The translations under genes were made by a program, and so were the position numbers. Below the pieces are notes generated by a model. The model made no database searches. It was not told where the DNA came from and saw only the letters and a list, made by a program, of their open reading frames with translations. Positions 25,705 through 36,674 of a stretch of DNA of 48,856 nt are shown one piece after another. Origin of the DNA: Lysobacter daejeonensis GH1-9. GTDB lineage: Bacteria > Pseudomonadota > Gammaproteobacteria > Xanthomonadales > Xanthomonadaceae. The number at the start of each line of letters is the position of its first letter. The first letter of the stretch is position 1. Where the stretch lies: positions 1 through 48,856 of the forward strand of contig NZ_AVPU01000022.1 in assembly GCF_000768355.1 (NCBI RefSeq), in the 5' to 3' direction.

Positions 25705-25830
25705 CGGGTCGTTCCTTGGCGGAGTGCGTGGGCGATAGCCGTCGAGTGTAGACGCGGCCTCGCACGCAGACGAGGTCGACTGGCCGGCATGACTTTCGAC
25801 CCGGATGACTAATGACAGGGGCGCTATATC

Positions 25831-25854
25831 GAAGTTGGTACTAGTATCTACTTC
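25831..25854. promoter_or_regulatory. 24-bp palindrome, putative PadR operator
   Basis: A near-perfect dyad runs from GAAGT (25831) to ACTTC (25854), centred on ACTAGT, with 10 of 12 base pairs matching. It ends 18 bases before the padR start and is A/T-rich in GC-rich DNA. It includes TAGTAT (25842-25847), a possible -10 element, so binding there would block transcription. PadR proteins bind such palindromes and usually repress their own operon. Confidence 0.7.
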
Positions 25855-25872
25855 AAGCTAGTGGACTCCGCC

Positions 25873-26238
25873 ATGACTGATCTCGACGCCCAACTCAGGA
25901 AGTTCCAGAAGGAGCTGAGCACCGGCACGGTCTCGCTGGCGCTGCTCGCGGTGCTGGCCGAAGCCGGTGAGCCGATGTATGGCTACCAGATCGCCAAGCG
26001 CCTGGAGCGCGATGGCGGCGGCGTGCTGACCGGCAAGCAGAGCGCGCTGTACCCGGTGCTGCGCAACCTGGAAGGGGCCGGGTTGCTGGGCAGCCATGTC
26101 GAACCGTCCGTGGCGGGGCCGCCGCGGCGTTACTACCAACTCACCGACGCGGGCCGCCTGGCCCTGCGTGACTGGGCCGCCGCGTGGCGCGCGACCCGCG
26201 ATTCCGTCGATTCCGTACTCAAGGGGATACCGCAATGA
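25873..26238 (+). CDS. PadR family transcriptional regulator
   Basis: The 121-residue protein is a PadR winged helix with a short dimerisation helix: TVSLALLAVLAEAGEPMYGYQIAKRLE, then LTGKQSALYPVLRNLEGAGLL and GPPRRYYQLTDAGRLAL. It belongs to the short PadR-s2 group. It forms an operon with the membrane sensor gene, which begins inside its stop (ATGA). Such PadR-membrane pairs (PadR with DUF1700/sensor proteins) usually respond to cell-envelope stress, but the ligand is unknown. ATG 25873 is preferred to an upstream GTG at 25861. Confidence 0.92.
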   Translation: MTDLDAQLRKFQKELSTGTVSLALLAVLAEAGEPMYGYQIAKRLERDGGGVLTGKQSALYPVLRNLEGAGLLGSHVEPSVAGPPRRYYQLTDAGRLALRDWAAAWRATRDSVDSVLKGIPQ

Positions 26239-27188
26239 ATGCCTCCAGCACCTTTCCCGGTGGCCTGCCCACCACCATCCCCGAGTACCTGGACCGCCTG
26301 CGCGTGGCGCTGGCGGGTGCCGATCCGGCGCTGGTGCAGGACGCCCTGTACGACGCCGAGGAATACCTGCGTTCTGAACTGGCCGAGAACCCCGGCAAGA
26401 ACGAGGCCGAGGTGATCGCCGCAGTGGCCGGCAGCTATGGCGCCCCCGACGAGGTCGCCGACATCTACCGCGACACCGAGGTCAAGGTGCAGGCCGCACT
26501 GCGCACGCCGATGTCCCCACCGCGCCGCTCGGCGCTGGGCCGATTCTTCGGCGTGGTGGTGGACCCAAGGGCGTATGCCGCGCTGTTCTACATGCTGCTG
26601 TCGCTGGCCACCGGCATCTTCTACTTCACCTGGGTGGTGGCCGGCGCGTCGGTGTCGCTGAGCATGCTGGTGCTGATCATCGGCATACCGCTGCTGCTGC
26701 TGTTCCTGGGTTCGGTGCGGGTGCTGTCGCTGGTCGAAGGTCGCCTGATTGAAGTGATGCTGGGCGAGCGCATGCCGCGCCGGCCGCTGTACGCCAATCG
26801 CGGCCGGCCGTGGCAGCAGCGCATTGCCGAGTTGTTCACCGATCCGCGTACCTGGGGCACGCTGCTGTACTTCGTGGCCATGCTGCCGCTGGGCGTGGGC
26901 TACTTCACCATCGCGGTGACCTTGTTGGCGCTGTCGCTGGCCTTCATTGCCGCGCCCATCGCGGTGTGGACCGGCCTGGCCACGGCCAATGTGGATTACG
27001 CGGGCTGGCAGGTGGTGGGCCTCGACGGCACCGCCTGGGGCACCTCGGCGGAGGCCTGGATGCTGCCGCTGATGCTGCTCGGTGGCGTGCTGTTGCTCTT
27101 CATCACCCTGCACGTGGCGCGCGGTATCGGTCGTCTGCACGGCATGCTGGCCAAGCATCTGTTGGTGAAGTCGGCGCAGTACAACTGA
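26235..27188 (+). CDS. Membrane protein with N-terminal DUF1700-like region and sensor domain
   Basis: The 317-residue protein starts with a soluble helical part (residues 10-90, YLDRLRVALAGADPALVQDALYDAEEYL) like DUF1700/HAAS domains, followed by about four to five transmembrane helices between residues 110 and 300. These resemble the putative sensor domain PF13796 found next to PadR regulators and two-component kinases. It has no kinase or enzymatic motif. It is translationally coupled to the PadR gene by an ATGA overlap, which suggests that the regulator is controlled through, or controls, this membrane protein. A strong terminator follows. Confidence 0.85.
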   Translation: MNASSTFPGGLPTTIPEYLDRLRVALAGADPALVQDALYDAEEYLRSELAENPGKNEAEVIAAVAGSYGAPDEVADIYRDTEVKVQAALRTPMSPPRRSALGRFFGVVVDPRAYAALFYMLLSLATGIFYFTWVVAGASVSLSMLVLIIGIPLLLLFLGSVRVLSLVEGRLIEVMLGERMPRRPLYANRGRPWQQRIAELFTDPRTWGTLLYFVAMLPLGVGYFTIAVTLLALSLAFIAAPIAVWTGLATANVDYAGWQVVGLDGTAWGTSAEAWMLPLMLLGGVLLLFITLHVARGIGRLHGMLAKHLLVKSAQYN

Positions 27189-27258
27189 TCGGCCGGGGCA
27201 GCCGTGGTTGCAGCCCCCCTCAAGAGTGAACGCTCCAACGAAAGGACGTTCCACCAGA

Positions 27259-27293
27259 AGCAGAAGGCCCGGCGTGATGCCGGGCCTTCTGCT
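27259..27293. terminator. Strong bidirectional terminator
   Basis: AGCAGAAGGCCCGGC (27259-27273) pairs perfectly with its complement at 27279-27293, a 15-bp stem with a 5-base loop followed by TTT. It ends the PadR operon and lies 21 bases past the convergent phaZ stop, so it probably serves both. Confidence 0.88.
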
Positions 27294-27314
27294 TTTCAGA
27301 CGCTGTGGTGCCGC

Positions 27315-28562
27315 TTACTTCGCGTACTGGGCGATGAAGTCGCGCACCTTCGGGTACACCTGCGTGCGCCAGCGACGCCCGCTGAAGATGCCGTAATGGC
27401 CGGCGCCCTGCACGGTCAGATGGTGCTGGTCCTGCTCGGGGATGCCAGTGCACAGCTTGTGCGCGGCGCGGGTCTGGCCCTGGCCGGAGATGTCGTCCAG
27501 TTCGCCTTCGATGGTCAGCAGCGCGGTGCCATTGATATCGCCCGGCTTCACGCGCTCGCCGCGCACGTCCCACAGGCCGCGCGGCAGCAGGTGCTCCTGG
27601 AACACGACGCGCACCGTGTCCAGGTAGTACTCGCCCGGCATGTCCAGCACGGCGTTGTACTCGTCGTAGAAGCGGCGGTGGGAGTCGGCGTCGTCGAGGT
27701 CGCCCTTGATCAGGTTCTGGTAGAAGTCCCAGTGCGATTCGAAATGACGCTCGGGATTCATCGCCACGAACCCGCTGTGCTGCAGGAATCCCGGGTACAC
27801 GCGGCGGCCCGCGCCCGGGTAGTTGGACGGCACTGGATGCACCAGGTGCGACTCGAACCACCACAGCGGCTTCTGCGCCGCGAGGTCGTTGACCTGCGTC
27901 GGGCTCTCGCGCGTGTCGATCGGGCCGCCCATCATCACCAGCGAGCGCGGCGTGGCCTCGCCACGCGAGGCCATCAGCGACACCGCGGCCAGCACCGGTA
28001 CGGTGGGCTGGCAGACGCTGATCACGTGCACCTTGTCGGCGCCGATGTGGCGGATGAATTCCTGGATGTAGGCGATGTAATCGTCCAGGTGGAACGGACC
28101 GTCGGCCGACGGCACCATGCGCGCGTCCACCCAGTCGGTGATGTACACCTTGTGGTCGCGCAGCAGCGTCTTCACCGTGTCGCGCAACAGCGTGGAGTGG
28201 TGGCCCGACAGCGGTGCCACCACCAGCACGGAAGGGTCGTCCTTCAGTTCGGTCAGGTTGCCGGCATCATCGGTGTAGCGCTTGAAGCGCAACAGCCGGC
28301 AGAACGGCTTGCGGATGATCTCCTTCTCCACCACCGGGTACGACGCACCGTCGATGTCGATGCTGTGGATGCCGAATTCCGGCTTCTCGTAGTCCTTTCC
28401 GATGCGGTACAGCAGCTCATAGCCGGCGGCGATGCGGGTCGCGCCCGGCACCGTCGACAGCCAGCTGCCCGACGCCGAGAACATCTTGGAACCGGCATCG
28501 GCCCAATAGGTCATCGGCGCCATCCAGGCGCGGCCAAGTTCGTGCATCTGGTAGAGGAACAT
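27315..28562 (-). CDS. phaZ: Intracellular polyhydroxyalkanoate depolymerase
   Basis: The 415-residue protein has the intracellular PHA depolymerase layout: N-terminal LYQMHELGRAWMAPMTYWADAG and an alpha/beta hydrolase core in which the nucleophile elbow has cysteine (VISVCQPTVPVLA), as in Ralstonia PhaZ1. The catalytic Asp and His are visible in EGELDDISG and GAGHYGIFSGRRW. There is no signal peptide. It degrades stored PHB granules to the monomer or oligomer for carbon release. No PHA synthase or phasin gene lies in the window. It is a single gene behind a bidirectional terminator. Confidence 0.92.
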   Translation of the reverse strand: MFLYQMHELGRAWMAPMTYWADAGSKMFSASGSWLSTVPGATRIAAGYELLYRIGKDYEKPEFGIHSIDIDGASYPVVEKEIIRKPFCRLLRFKRYTDDAGNLTELKDDPSVLVVAPLSGHHSTLLRDTVKTLLRDHKVYITDWVDARMVPSADGPFHLDDYIAYIQEFIRHIGADKVHVISVCQPTVPVLAAVSLMASRGEATPRSLVMMGGPIDTRESPTQVNDLAAQKPLWWFESHLVHPVPSNYPGAGRRVYPGFLQHSGFVAMNPERHFESHWDFYQNLIKGDLDDADSHRRFYDEYNAVLDMPGEYYLDTVRVVFQEHLLPRGLWDVRGERVKPGDINGTALLTIEGELDDISGQGQTRAAHKLCTGIPEQDQHHLTVQGAGHYGIFSGRRWRTQVYPKVRDFIAQYAK

Positions 28563-28720
28563 CGGGTCCGCCCCTGTTCAACGGATCATGTTGCAGTGCA
28601 GCGTAACGGAATCGCGCGGCGCAAAGGTTAACGCGGGGTGGGGGTTGGGCCCCCCATCCCGTAGTGCGGCCCCTGGCTCCCCGTCACAGCAACGGCGCGA
28701 GGCGCTGGCGGCTGAACCGT

Positions 28721-29335
28721 TCAGGCGTTGTTGGGAAGTTCCAGCGCTGCAACGCCATCCCGCAGCGCGGGCGACAGCCAGAGGTGCGAGCCCAGCGGTA
28801 CCAGGCCCACCGCCGCCAGCCGTTCCCGGTAGAAGCGGGCAGGGCGGCGCTTGAACCCGTGGGTGTCGCCGTCGATGCCGTCCTCGCGGGTGAAGGTCTC
28901 CACGAAGGCCACGCCCCCGCAGAGCTCGGCCAGGGCGGGCAGGCCGTGGTCCAGCTCCCGGGTATCCAGGTAATGCAGCACGTCGCTGCACACCAGCAGG
29001 TCCACGGGGGCGCAGGGGCGCAGGTGCTGGAAATCACCGAAGCGGGCCAGGTGCAGGTTGCGCCGCGCACCAAAACGCCCAATTGCATATTCGCTGCTGT
29101 CGAAGCCGAGATACTGCACGCGCGGGCGCAGCTTGCGCAGCGGCGCCAGCCAGGCACCTTCGCCGCAGCCGATGTCCAGCACGGTGCGGACCGGGCGTTC
29201 CAGGTGGTACTCGGCGGTGGCCACGGCCAACGCGACCTTACGTGCCAGCCGCGCGGTGCCGCCGATGGCCTGGTCCTTCAGCGCAGGATCGCGATACCAG
29301 CGTTGGAAATAGGCGGCGTCGTATTGCTTGGTCAT
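28721..29335 (-). CDS. Class I SAM-dependent methyltransferase
   Basis: The 204-residue protein has the SAM-binding motif TVLDIGCGEGAWLAPL (about residues 51-66), the acidic FDSSEYAI after strand 2, and DLLVCSDVLHYLD in strand 4. A C-terminal segment FYRERLAAVGLVPLG closes the fold. The substrate is not readable; the overall type resembles small metabolite or lipid methyltransferases. The start at ATG 29335 gives the whole fold. It stands alone, divergent from hemJ across 95 bases, and the following gap to phaZ (28563-28720) holds no gene that I can see. Confidence 0.85.
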   Translation of the reverse strand: MTKQYDAAYFQRWYRDPALKDQAIGGTARLARKVALAVATAEYHLERPVRTVLDIGCGEGAWLAPLRKLRPRVQYLGFDSSEYAIGRFGARRNLHLARFGDFQHLRPCAPVDLLVCSDVLHYLDTRELDHGLPALAELCGGVAFVETFTREDGIDGDTHGFKRRPARFYRERLAAVGLVPLGSHLWLSPALRDGVAALELPNNA

Positions 29336-29430
29336 CGCTGGGGCCTGGTGTGGGCGAAGGGGCGGGCGTCGCGGTCGCGTGCCGGGGCATGCGATCCTAT
29401 CGCGTCGAATCCATACCCGGAACGCGCTGC

Positions 29431-29883
29431 ATGCATACGTATCTCGTGCTCAAGACCGCCCACCTCGTGTTCGTGATGGCCTGGATGGGCGGGTTGTTCT
29501 ACCTGCCCCGCATCCTGGTGAACCTGGCGGAGGCCGGTGAGGATGCGGCGGTACGGGCCCGGCTGGTGCTGATGGGGCGGCGTCTGTACCGCTTCGGCCA
29601 CATCATGTTCGGGCTGGCATTCGTGCTGGGCCTGGTGCTGTGGCTGGGCTACCGCGTGTTCCCCAGCCTGCCGACCATGGTCGTGGCAGGCAGCGGTTGG
29701 CTGCATGCCAAGCTGCTGATCGTGGCACTGATGCTGACCCACTACATCGTCGCCGGCCGCTGGCTGAAGGGCGTGGACGCCGGCAAGCCGCTGCCCTCGT
29801 CGACGGCGCTGCGCTGGTTCAACGAAGTGCCGGTGTTGCTGCTGGTGATCGTGGTGTATCTGGTCCTCGCCAAGCCGTTCTGA
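29431..29883 (+). CDS. hemJ: HemJ-family protoporphyrinogen IX oxidase
   Basis: The 150-residue membrane protein has four helices and the HemJ pattern: LKTAHLVFVMAWMGGLFYLPRILV (helix 1 with the conserved His10), GWLHAKLLIVALML (helix 3) and the closing RWFNEVPVLLLVIVVYLVLAKPF segment, the most diagnostic part. HemJ converts protoporphyrinogen IX to protoporphyrin IX in haem synthesis in bacteria lacking HemG and HemY. Compared with typical HemJ, the region after helix 1 has fewer His/Tyr residues, so a CopD-like relative is the alternative. It is a single gene. Confidence 0.85.
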   Translation: MHTYLVLKTAHLVFVMAWMGGLFYLPRILVNLAEAGEDAAVRARLVLMGRRLYRFGHIMFGLAFVLGLVLWLGYRVFPSLPTMVVAGSGWLHAKLLIVALMLTHYIVAGRWLKGVDAGKPLPSSTALRWFNEVPVLLLVIVVYLVLAKPF

Positions 29884-29914
29884 GCCAGGACGCGCGCATC
29901 GGACACGTGTGGAA

Positions 29915-29937
29915 CCGGGCCACGTCGCGTGGCCCGG
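29915..29937. terminator. Hairpin between convergent hemJ and phosphatase genes
   Basis: CCGGGCCACG (29915-29924) pairs with CGTGGCCCGG (29928-29937), a 10-bp perfect stem with a 3-base loop. It sits between two convergent genes but lacks a T run. Confidence 0.5.
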
Positions 29938-29948
29938 CCATGCAAGTC

Positions 29949-31679
29949 TCAGGGCGTGGACGACGGGAACGCCGGTCGGGTTACCGGCACGCCCTCGGCG
30001 TTGCAGTTGCCCTGCGCGCATTGGGCGTCGCGCAGCGATGGCATCGCCTGCAGCATGAAGTGATAGATGGCGTTCTGCTCCACGCTGCCGCGCACCGCGT
30101 TGCTGCCGGGGCCGCGCGCCCAGATACCCACGTCATCGCCGCCGTGCGACTCGTTGGATAACGGCGCGATGGCTTCCTGCATGTAATCCGGATGCTCGGT
30201 GTCGACCTGGGTCAGGTCCGGGCGCCCCTTGGTAGCGGCCTGATAGCCACTGGTGAGGTGCGGGAAGGTCTTCGGCCCTTCCGGCTGTTGATGGGTGGCG
30301 CCGACATAGCCGGGACCGTTGGCGTAGCTGAGCGTGGTATAGGGCAGGCCCAGCGCGTCACGTGCAAGTTGTCCCGGTTCGCCTTCCTCGCCGCTGCTGC
30401 CGCGCACCTTGCCCAACATCGGATTGCCGCGCACCGGGTAGCCGACGAAGTTCAGCGTGTGTGCGTGGTCGGCAGTGACCAGGATCAGCGTGTCATCACT
30501 GGACGTCATCGCGTTGGCCACCTTGACCGCATCGCTGAGGGCGATGGTGTCGCCCAGCGCGCGGTGGGCGTTGCCCAGGTGGTGCGCGTGGTCGATGCGA
30601 CCGCCCTCGACCAGCAGCACATAACCGTTGCGGTTGCCGCTCAGGCGGGTGATCGCCGCGCGCGTCATCTCGGCCAGCGAAGGCTCCCCGCCAACGTCGG
30701 CTTTTCGGTCATGTTCGTACTGCATGTGGTCGTACTCGAACAGCGCCAGCAGCGGCCCGCGTGCAGGCGCCCGCTGCAGTTGCCGGGCGTTCCACACGTA
30801 CTGGCCCTGTGGGTGGCGCTGCTTCCACTCGGCGATGAGGTCGCGGCCATCCAGGCGTTGGCCGACCTTGTCCTCGTGCTCGGGGTCGCGTTGTGAGACG
30901 GGCATGAAGCCTCCGCGCCCGCCCCCCATCAGCACGTCCGGCCCGGTTCCGAAGCGCGTCTCGACCATCTGGCGGGCGATGTCGATGCAGCCGGCTGCCT
31001 TTGCCTCCTCCGGCAGGTCCGTGTCGTTTTCCCAGTTGCGGTCGGCGGAGTGGGCGAACGTCGCGCCAGGGGTGGCATGGGTGACGCGGGTGGTGGTCAC
31101 CACGCCGGTCGCCAATCCCTGCGCGGCGGCCATTTCCCACAGCGAGAGCACGGGCGCGGCCAGCGCACCCGCGCAATCGCGACGTTGCACTTGTTGCCCG
31201 ATGCTGAGCACGCCCAAACGCGTCTTCACGCCAGTGGCCATGGCGGTCATGGTGCCGGCCGAGTCCGGTGTCTGCGAGTCGGTGTTGTAGGTCTTGCTGA
31301 GTGCGGTGTAGGGGAACTGCTCCCAGCCGAGGCGGTTCTCCTCGCCCGGGTGACCCTGGCGCTGCCCCTCCAGGATGCGGGCGGCCGCCACGGTGGTCAG
31401 GCTCATGCCGTCGCCCACGAACAGGATCACGTTCTTCGCGCGGCCATCCATGGCGCCCCGGGCGGCTGCCTGTGCGGCGCCGTCGCTGTACCACCAGTCC
31501 GCGGTTTCGCCAGAGGGGCGGTCGATGGCGGGTACGTCCACGACATGTGTGGTCGACTTGGCCGAGGGAGTTGCCAGCAGGGTGCTGTCATGGGCCGTGC
31601 GAGGAAGGGTGGTACAGGCGCTGGCCAGGAGCAGGGGGGCGAACAGCAGGGCGCGCTGCGGCGCGGGCGGCAAGGGCAT
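29949..31679 (-). CDS. Alkaline phosphatase (PhoA superfamily) lipoprotein
   Basis: The 576-residue protein has a lipobox LASAC (Cys22), so it is probably an anchored periplasmic or surface enzyme. The alkaline phosphatase core shows the first metal motif VILFVGDGMS, the phosphorylated-serine motif DSAGTMTAMATG, then GGRIDHAHH and the ligand segment VTADHAHTLNF, with a C-terminal ESHGGDDVGIWARG. It hydrolyses phosphate monoesters in the envelope. At 576 residues it is longer than E. coli PhoA (about 470). No Pho box was identified upstream. It is divergent from the DAACS symporter. Confidence 0.92.
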   Translation of the reverse strand: MPLPPAPQRALLFAPLLLASACTTLPRTAHDSTLLATPSAKSTTHVVDVPAIDRPSGETADWWYSDGAAQAAARGAMDGRAKNVILFVGDGMSLTTVAAARILEGQRQGHPGEENRLGWEQFPYTALSKTYNTDSQTPDSAGTMTAMATGVKTRLGVLSIGQQVQRRDCAGALAAPVLSLWEMAAAQGLATGVVTTTRVTHATPGATFAHSADRNWENDTDLPEEAKAAGCIDIARQMVETRFGTGPDVLMGGGRGGFMPVSQRDPEHEDKVGQRLDGRDLIAEWKQRHPQGQYVWNARQLQRAPARGPLLALFEYDHMQYEHDRKADVGGEPSLAEMTRAAITRLSGNRNGYVLLVEGGRIDHAHHLGNAHRALGDTIALSDAVKVANAMTSSDDTLILVTADHAHTLNFVGYPVRGNPMLGKVRGSSGEEGEPGQLARDALGLPYTTLSYANGPGYVGATHQQPEGPKTFPHLTSGYQAATKGRPDLTQVDTEHPDYMQEAIAPLSNESHGGDDVGIWARGPGSNAVRGSVEQNAIYHFMLQAMPSLRDAQCAQGNCNAEGVPVTRPAFPSSTP

Positions 31680-31823
31680 GGGGCGTTTCGATACAGGAGC
31701 GAATGGAATCCCCGATTATGCCCGCCCTTTGTTTCGAATCGCGGTCCCAAGTGTTGCAGCGGCGGCGTCGCGCCGGTGTGGCGGCTCGGTTATCGTTTGT
31801 CATTCGCCCTTCAAGGCATCTCC

Positions 31824-33155
31824 ATGTCCCTGATCTCCGCTTGGTTCCGCATCCCGTTCTGGCAGCGTGTCGTGGGTGGTTTCGTACTCGGCGCTTTGGC
31901 AGGCTGGATCATGGGGCCTGCCGCCGAAGCGTGGTTCGGGCCCTTCGGCACGATGTACGTCACGCTTATCAAAATGATCGCCGTGCCGCTGGTGTTCTTC
32001 GCGGTGATGAACGCAGTGGCGTCGCTGCATGGGCAGAAATCGGTGGCGGCGCTGGGCGGACGGACGTTCCTGTGGTTCGGCATCACCGCCGCGCTGGCGG
32101 TGGGCGTGGGTCTGACGGTGGGCTGGGTGCTCAAGCCAGGCGTCGGCCTGAGCGGCCTGACGATGGCGCCGGATTACACCGTGCGCGAATTGCCGTCGCC
32201 AGTGGAGGTGCTGCTGGACATCATCCCCTCCAACCCGTTCCAGGCGCTGGTTGGCGCGGGCACGTACAAGGAGGACGGCGTCACCTACCTCACCAACAAG
32301 GGCACCATCCTGCAGGTGATCTTCTTCGCCGGGCTGGTGGGCTTTGCCCTGGTCAAGCTGGGCGAGAAGGTGGCAGGCATCCGCAAGCTGGTCGGCGAGG
32401 CCAGCGACGTGATGGTGCAGGTCACGCGCTTCGTGCTGGAAACCACCCCGATCGGCACCTTCGGCCTGATCGCCTCGCTGGTGGGCAGCTACGGTTTCGA
32501 GAAGCTGCTGCCGCTGGGAAGCTACGTGTTCGCGCTGTACCTGGCCTGCGCCTTCCACATCATCGTGGTGTACGGCAGCCTGGTGGCGGCGCACGGGCTC
32601 AACCCGCTCAAGTTCTTCCGCGGCGCGGCGCCGGGCATGCAGGTGGCATTCGTCAGTTCATCCAGCTTTGCTTCGATGCCAGCCGCCATCCGCTCCGTCA
32701 CACACAACCTGGGCGTCGACAAGGACTACGCGGCCTTCGCGGTGCCGCTGGGCGCCAGCATCAAGATGGACGGCTGCGGCGCGATCTATCCCGCGCTAAC
32801 CTCGGTGTTCGTCGCACAGTATTTCGGGCTGCACTTGGAGCCCAGCCAGTACTTCACCATCCTCGTCGCCTCGGTGCTGGGCAGCTTCGGCACCGCCGGC
32901 GTGCCGGGCACCGCCACGGTGATGGTGACGCTGGTGTTGTCGGCGGCGGGGTTGCCGCTGGAAGGTATCGGCCTGCTGGTCGCGATCGACCGCGTACTGG
33001 ACATGATGCGCACCATGACCAACGTGACCGGACAGATGCTGGTGCCGGTGCTGGTGGCCAAGGAGACCGGCCTGCTCAACCAGGAGGTCTACAACGCCGC
33101 GTCCAGCAACGTCGGTCTGCAGGAAGGCGAGGAACCGGGGCGCGAGTCCGCTTGA
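31824..33155 (+). CDS. Dicarboxylate/amino acid:cation symporter (DAACS, DctA/GltP family)
   Basis: The 443-residue protein has the DAACS fold: early membrane helices (VVGGFVLGALAGWIMGP, TLIKMIAVPLVFFAVMNAVASL), the serine-rich reentrant loop (VAFVSSSSFASMPAAI), the KMDGCGAIYPALTSVFVAQ transport core with the DGxAxY-type motif, and the C-terminal LVAIDRVLDMMRTMTNVTGQ. It imports dicarboxylates or acidic amino acids with protons or sodium. The DAACS members are not separable by sequence reading alone, so substrate choice is open. AAGG upstream of the ATG is a weak ribosome site. Confidence 0.9.
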   Translation: MSLISAWFRIPFWQRVVGGFVLGALAGWIMGPAAEAWFGPFGTMYVTLIKMIAVPLVFFAVMNAVASLHGQKSVAALGGRTFLWFGITAALAVGVGLTVGWVLKPGVGLSGLTMAPDYTVRELPSPVEVLLDIIPSNPFQALVGAGTYKEDGVTYLTNKGTILQVIFFAGLVGFALVKLGEKVAGIRKLVGEASDVMVQVTRFVLETTPIGTFGLIASLVGSYGFEKLLPLGSYVFALYLACAFHIIVVYGSLVAAHGLNPLKFFRGAAPGMQVAFVSSSSFASMPAAIRSVTHNLGVDKDYAAFAVPLGASIKMDGCGAIYPALTSVFVAQYFGLHLEPSQYFTILVASVLGSFGTAGVPGTATVMVTLVLSAAGLPLEGIGLLVAIDRVLDMMRTMTNVTGQMLVPVLVAKETGLLNQEVYNAASSNVGLQEGEEPGRESA

Positions 33156-33188
33156 TTCATTGGTAAGTCACTCAAGGTAGGGAGTCGC

Positions 33189-33740
33189 ATGCGAAGGATT
33201 GCATTTTTGGTGTTGGCGCTGACCGGCTGCGCCAGCGCGCCGGACCCCTCGACCGAGGTATCCTCCGGGCGGTCGGGAGCGGTGGGTATTCGAGAGATCA
33301 CCGAGGCCGTGCCGGCTTCGGGGCGGCTCACGCTATCGCAGCAGGAATCGTTCCAGATGCCGTTGGCCGAGCAGGCACTGGCTTTGCCCAGTTACCCCGA
33401 GTCACTGCTGGCGCAGCGTTTGCCCCCGCAGATTGTGTGCCTGCGTGTCGGAATAGGTGCAGATGGCAAGGTGGTTGGCACGTGGCCGAGCCCGAATGCG
33501 GACGGTTGCCCGGGACCGGATGACGTGGACGCGCGCTTCCGTGACGCCGCGGCCGCCACTGCCGCGCAATGGCGCTTCGATCCCGCCTTCCGCTGTGTTT
33601 TCCCGGACGCGGCGACCAAAGCCCGTGCGGGGGCACTGGGGTGCCTGGGTGGCCGCGAAGTGCCGCAGGCCGTGACCCTGGCCTATCGCTTCGTCTTCGA
33701 ACAGCAGGGCGGGCGTGGCAAAGTCAGGTTGGGCGACTGA
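33189..33740 (+). CDS. Small lipoprotein with TonB-C-like domain
   Basis: The 183-residue product has a lipoprotein signal with lipobox LTGC (Cys14). The mature part has a short Ser/Val-rich linker and then a domain with alternating strands (PPQIVCLRVGIGADGKVVG, then TAAQWRFDPAFRCV), which resembles the TonB C-terminal/energy-transducer fold seen in many Xanthomonadaceae lipoproteins. The function is unknown. Cysteines at CLRV, DGCP, FRCV and LGCL might form two disulfides. It follows the symporter by 33 bases on the same strand and is convergent with the NUDIX gene 3 bases away. Confidence 0.75.
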   Translation: MRRIAFLVLALTGCASAPDPSTEVSSGRSGAVGIREITEAVPASGRLTLSQQESFQMPLAEQALALPSYPESLLAQRLPPQIVCLRVGIGADGKVVGTWPSPNADGCPGPDDVDARFRDAAAATAAQWRFDPAFRCVFPDAATKARAGALGCLGGREVPQAVTLAYRFVFEQQGGRGKVRLGD

Positions 33741-33743
33741 GCG

Positions 33744-34231
33744 TCAGATCCTCGAGTAGTTCCACGAGACCATCCGCCCGTCGCGATAGGGCATCACGCC
33801 GTGGAAGGCGCGCGGGTCGCCGTCGAACACCAGCGGCAGGAAGTTGCGGTCGCCTTCCCACATCGGCAGTTCATCGATGCGCTCCAGCGGTATCCATTCC
33901 AGCGTGCCCTCGGCGTTGCTCGCCGGCGGCGTGCCGGTGAAGCCGGTGATCAGGAACACGAAGCCCAGCCAGTCCTCGCCGTGCTTGCCGAAACCGGGCC
34001 AGCTGATGGTGCCGCGCAGGGTCATCGCCGTGCAGTCGATGCCGGCTTCCTCATGGATCTCGCGGCGCATGCCGGCCACCACGTCTTCGTCCGGCTCCAG
34101 CTTGCCGCCCAGGCCGTTGTACTTGCCCAGGTGCTGGTCGCCGGGTCGCGCGTTGCGGTGCACCAGCAGCACCTCGCGCCCGTCCGGCGAGAGCACGTAA
34201 CCCAGGGTGGCGACGATGGGCGTGTAGGGCA

Positions 34232-34232
<1 letters not shown>
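33744..34232 (-). CDS. NUDIX hydrolase (MutT-like)
   Basis: The 162-residue protein contains a complete NUDIX box, GGKLEPDEDVVAGMRREIHEEAGI (G-x5-E-x7-REUxEExGU), following the HLGKYNGLGGK strand. It probably hydrolyses 8-oxo-dGTP or a related nucleotide, as MutT1-like proteins with the YVL-(x)n-VHRN opening do. The ATG is overlapped by the stop of the metallo-beta-lactamase gene (TGATG), so the two are likely co-transcribed. No functional link between the two enzymes is obvious. Confidence 0.9.
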
Positions 34233-36660
<2,428 letters not shown>

Positions 36661-36674
36661 GGAGCGCGACGATC

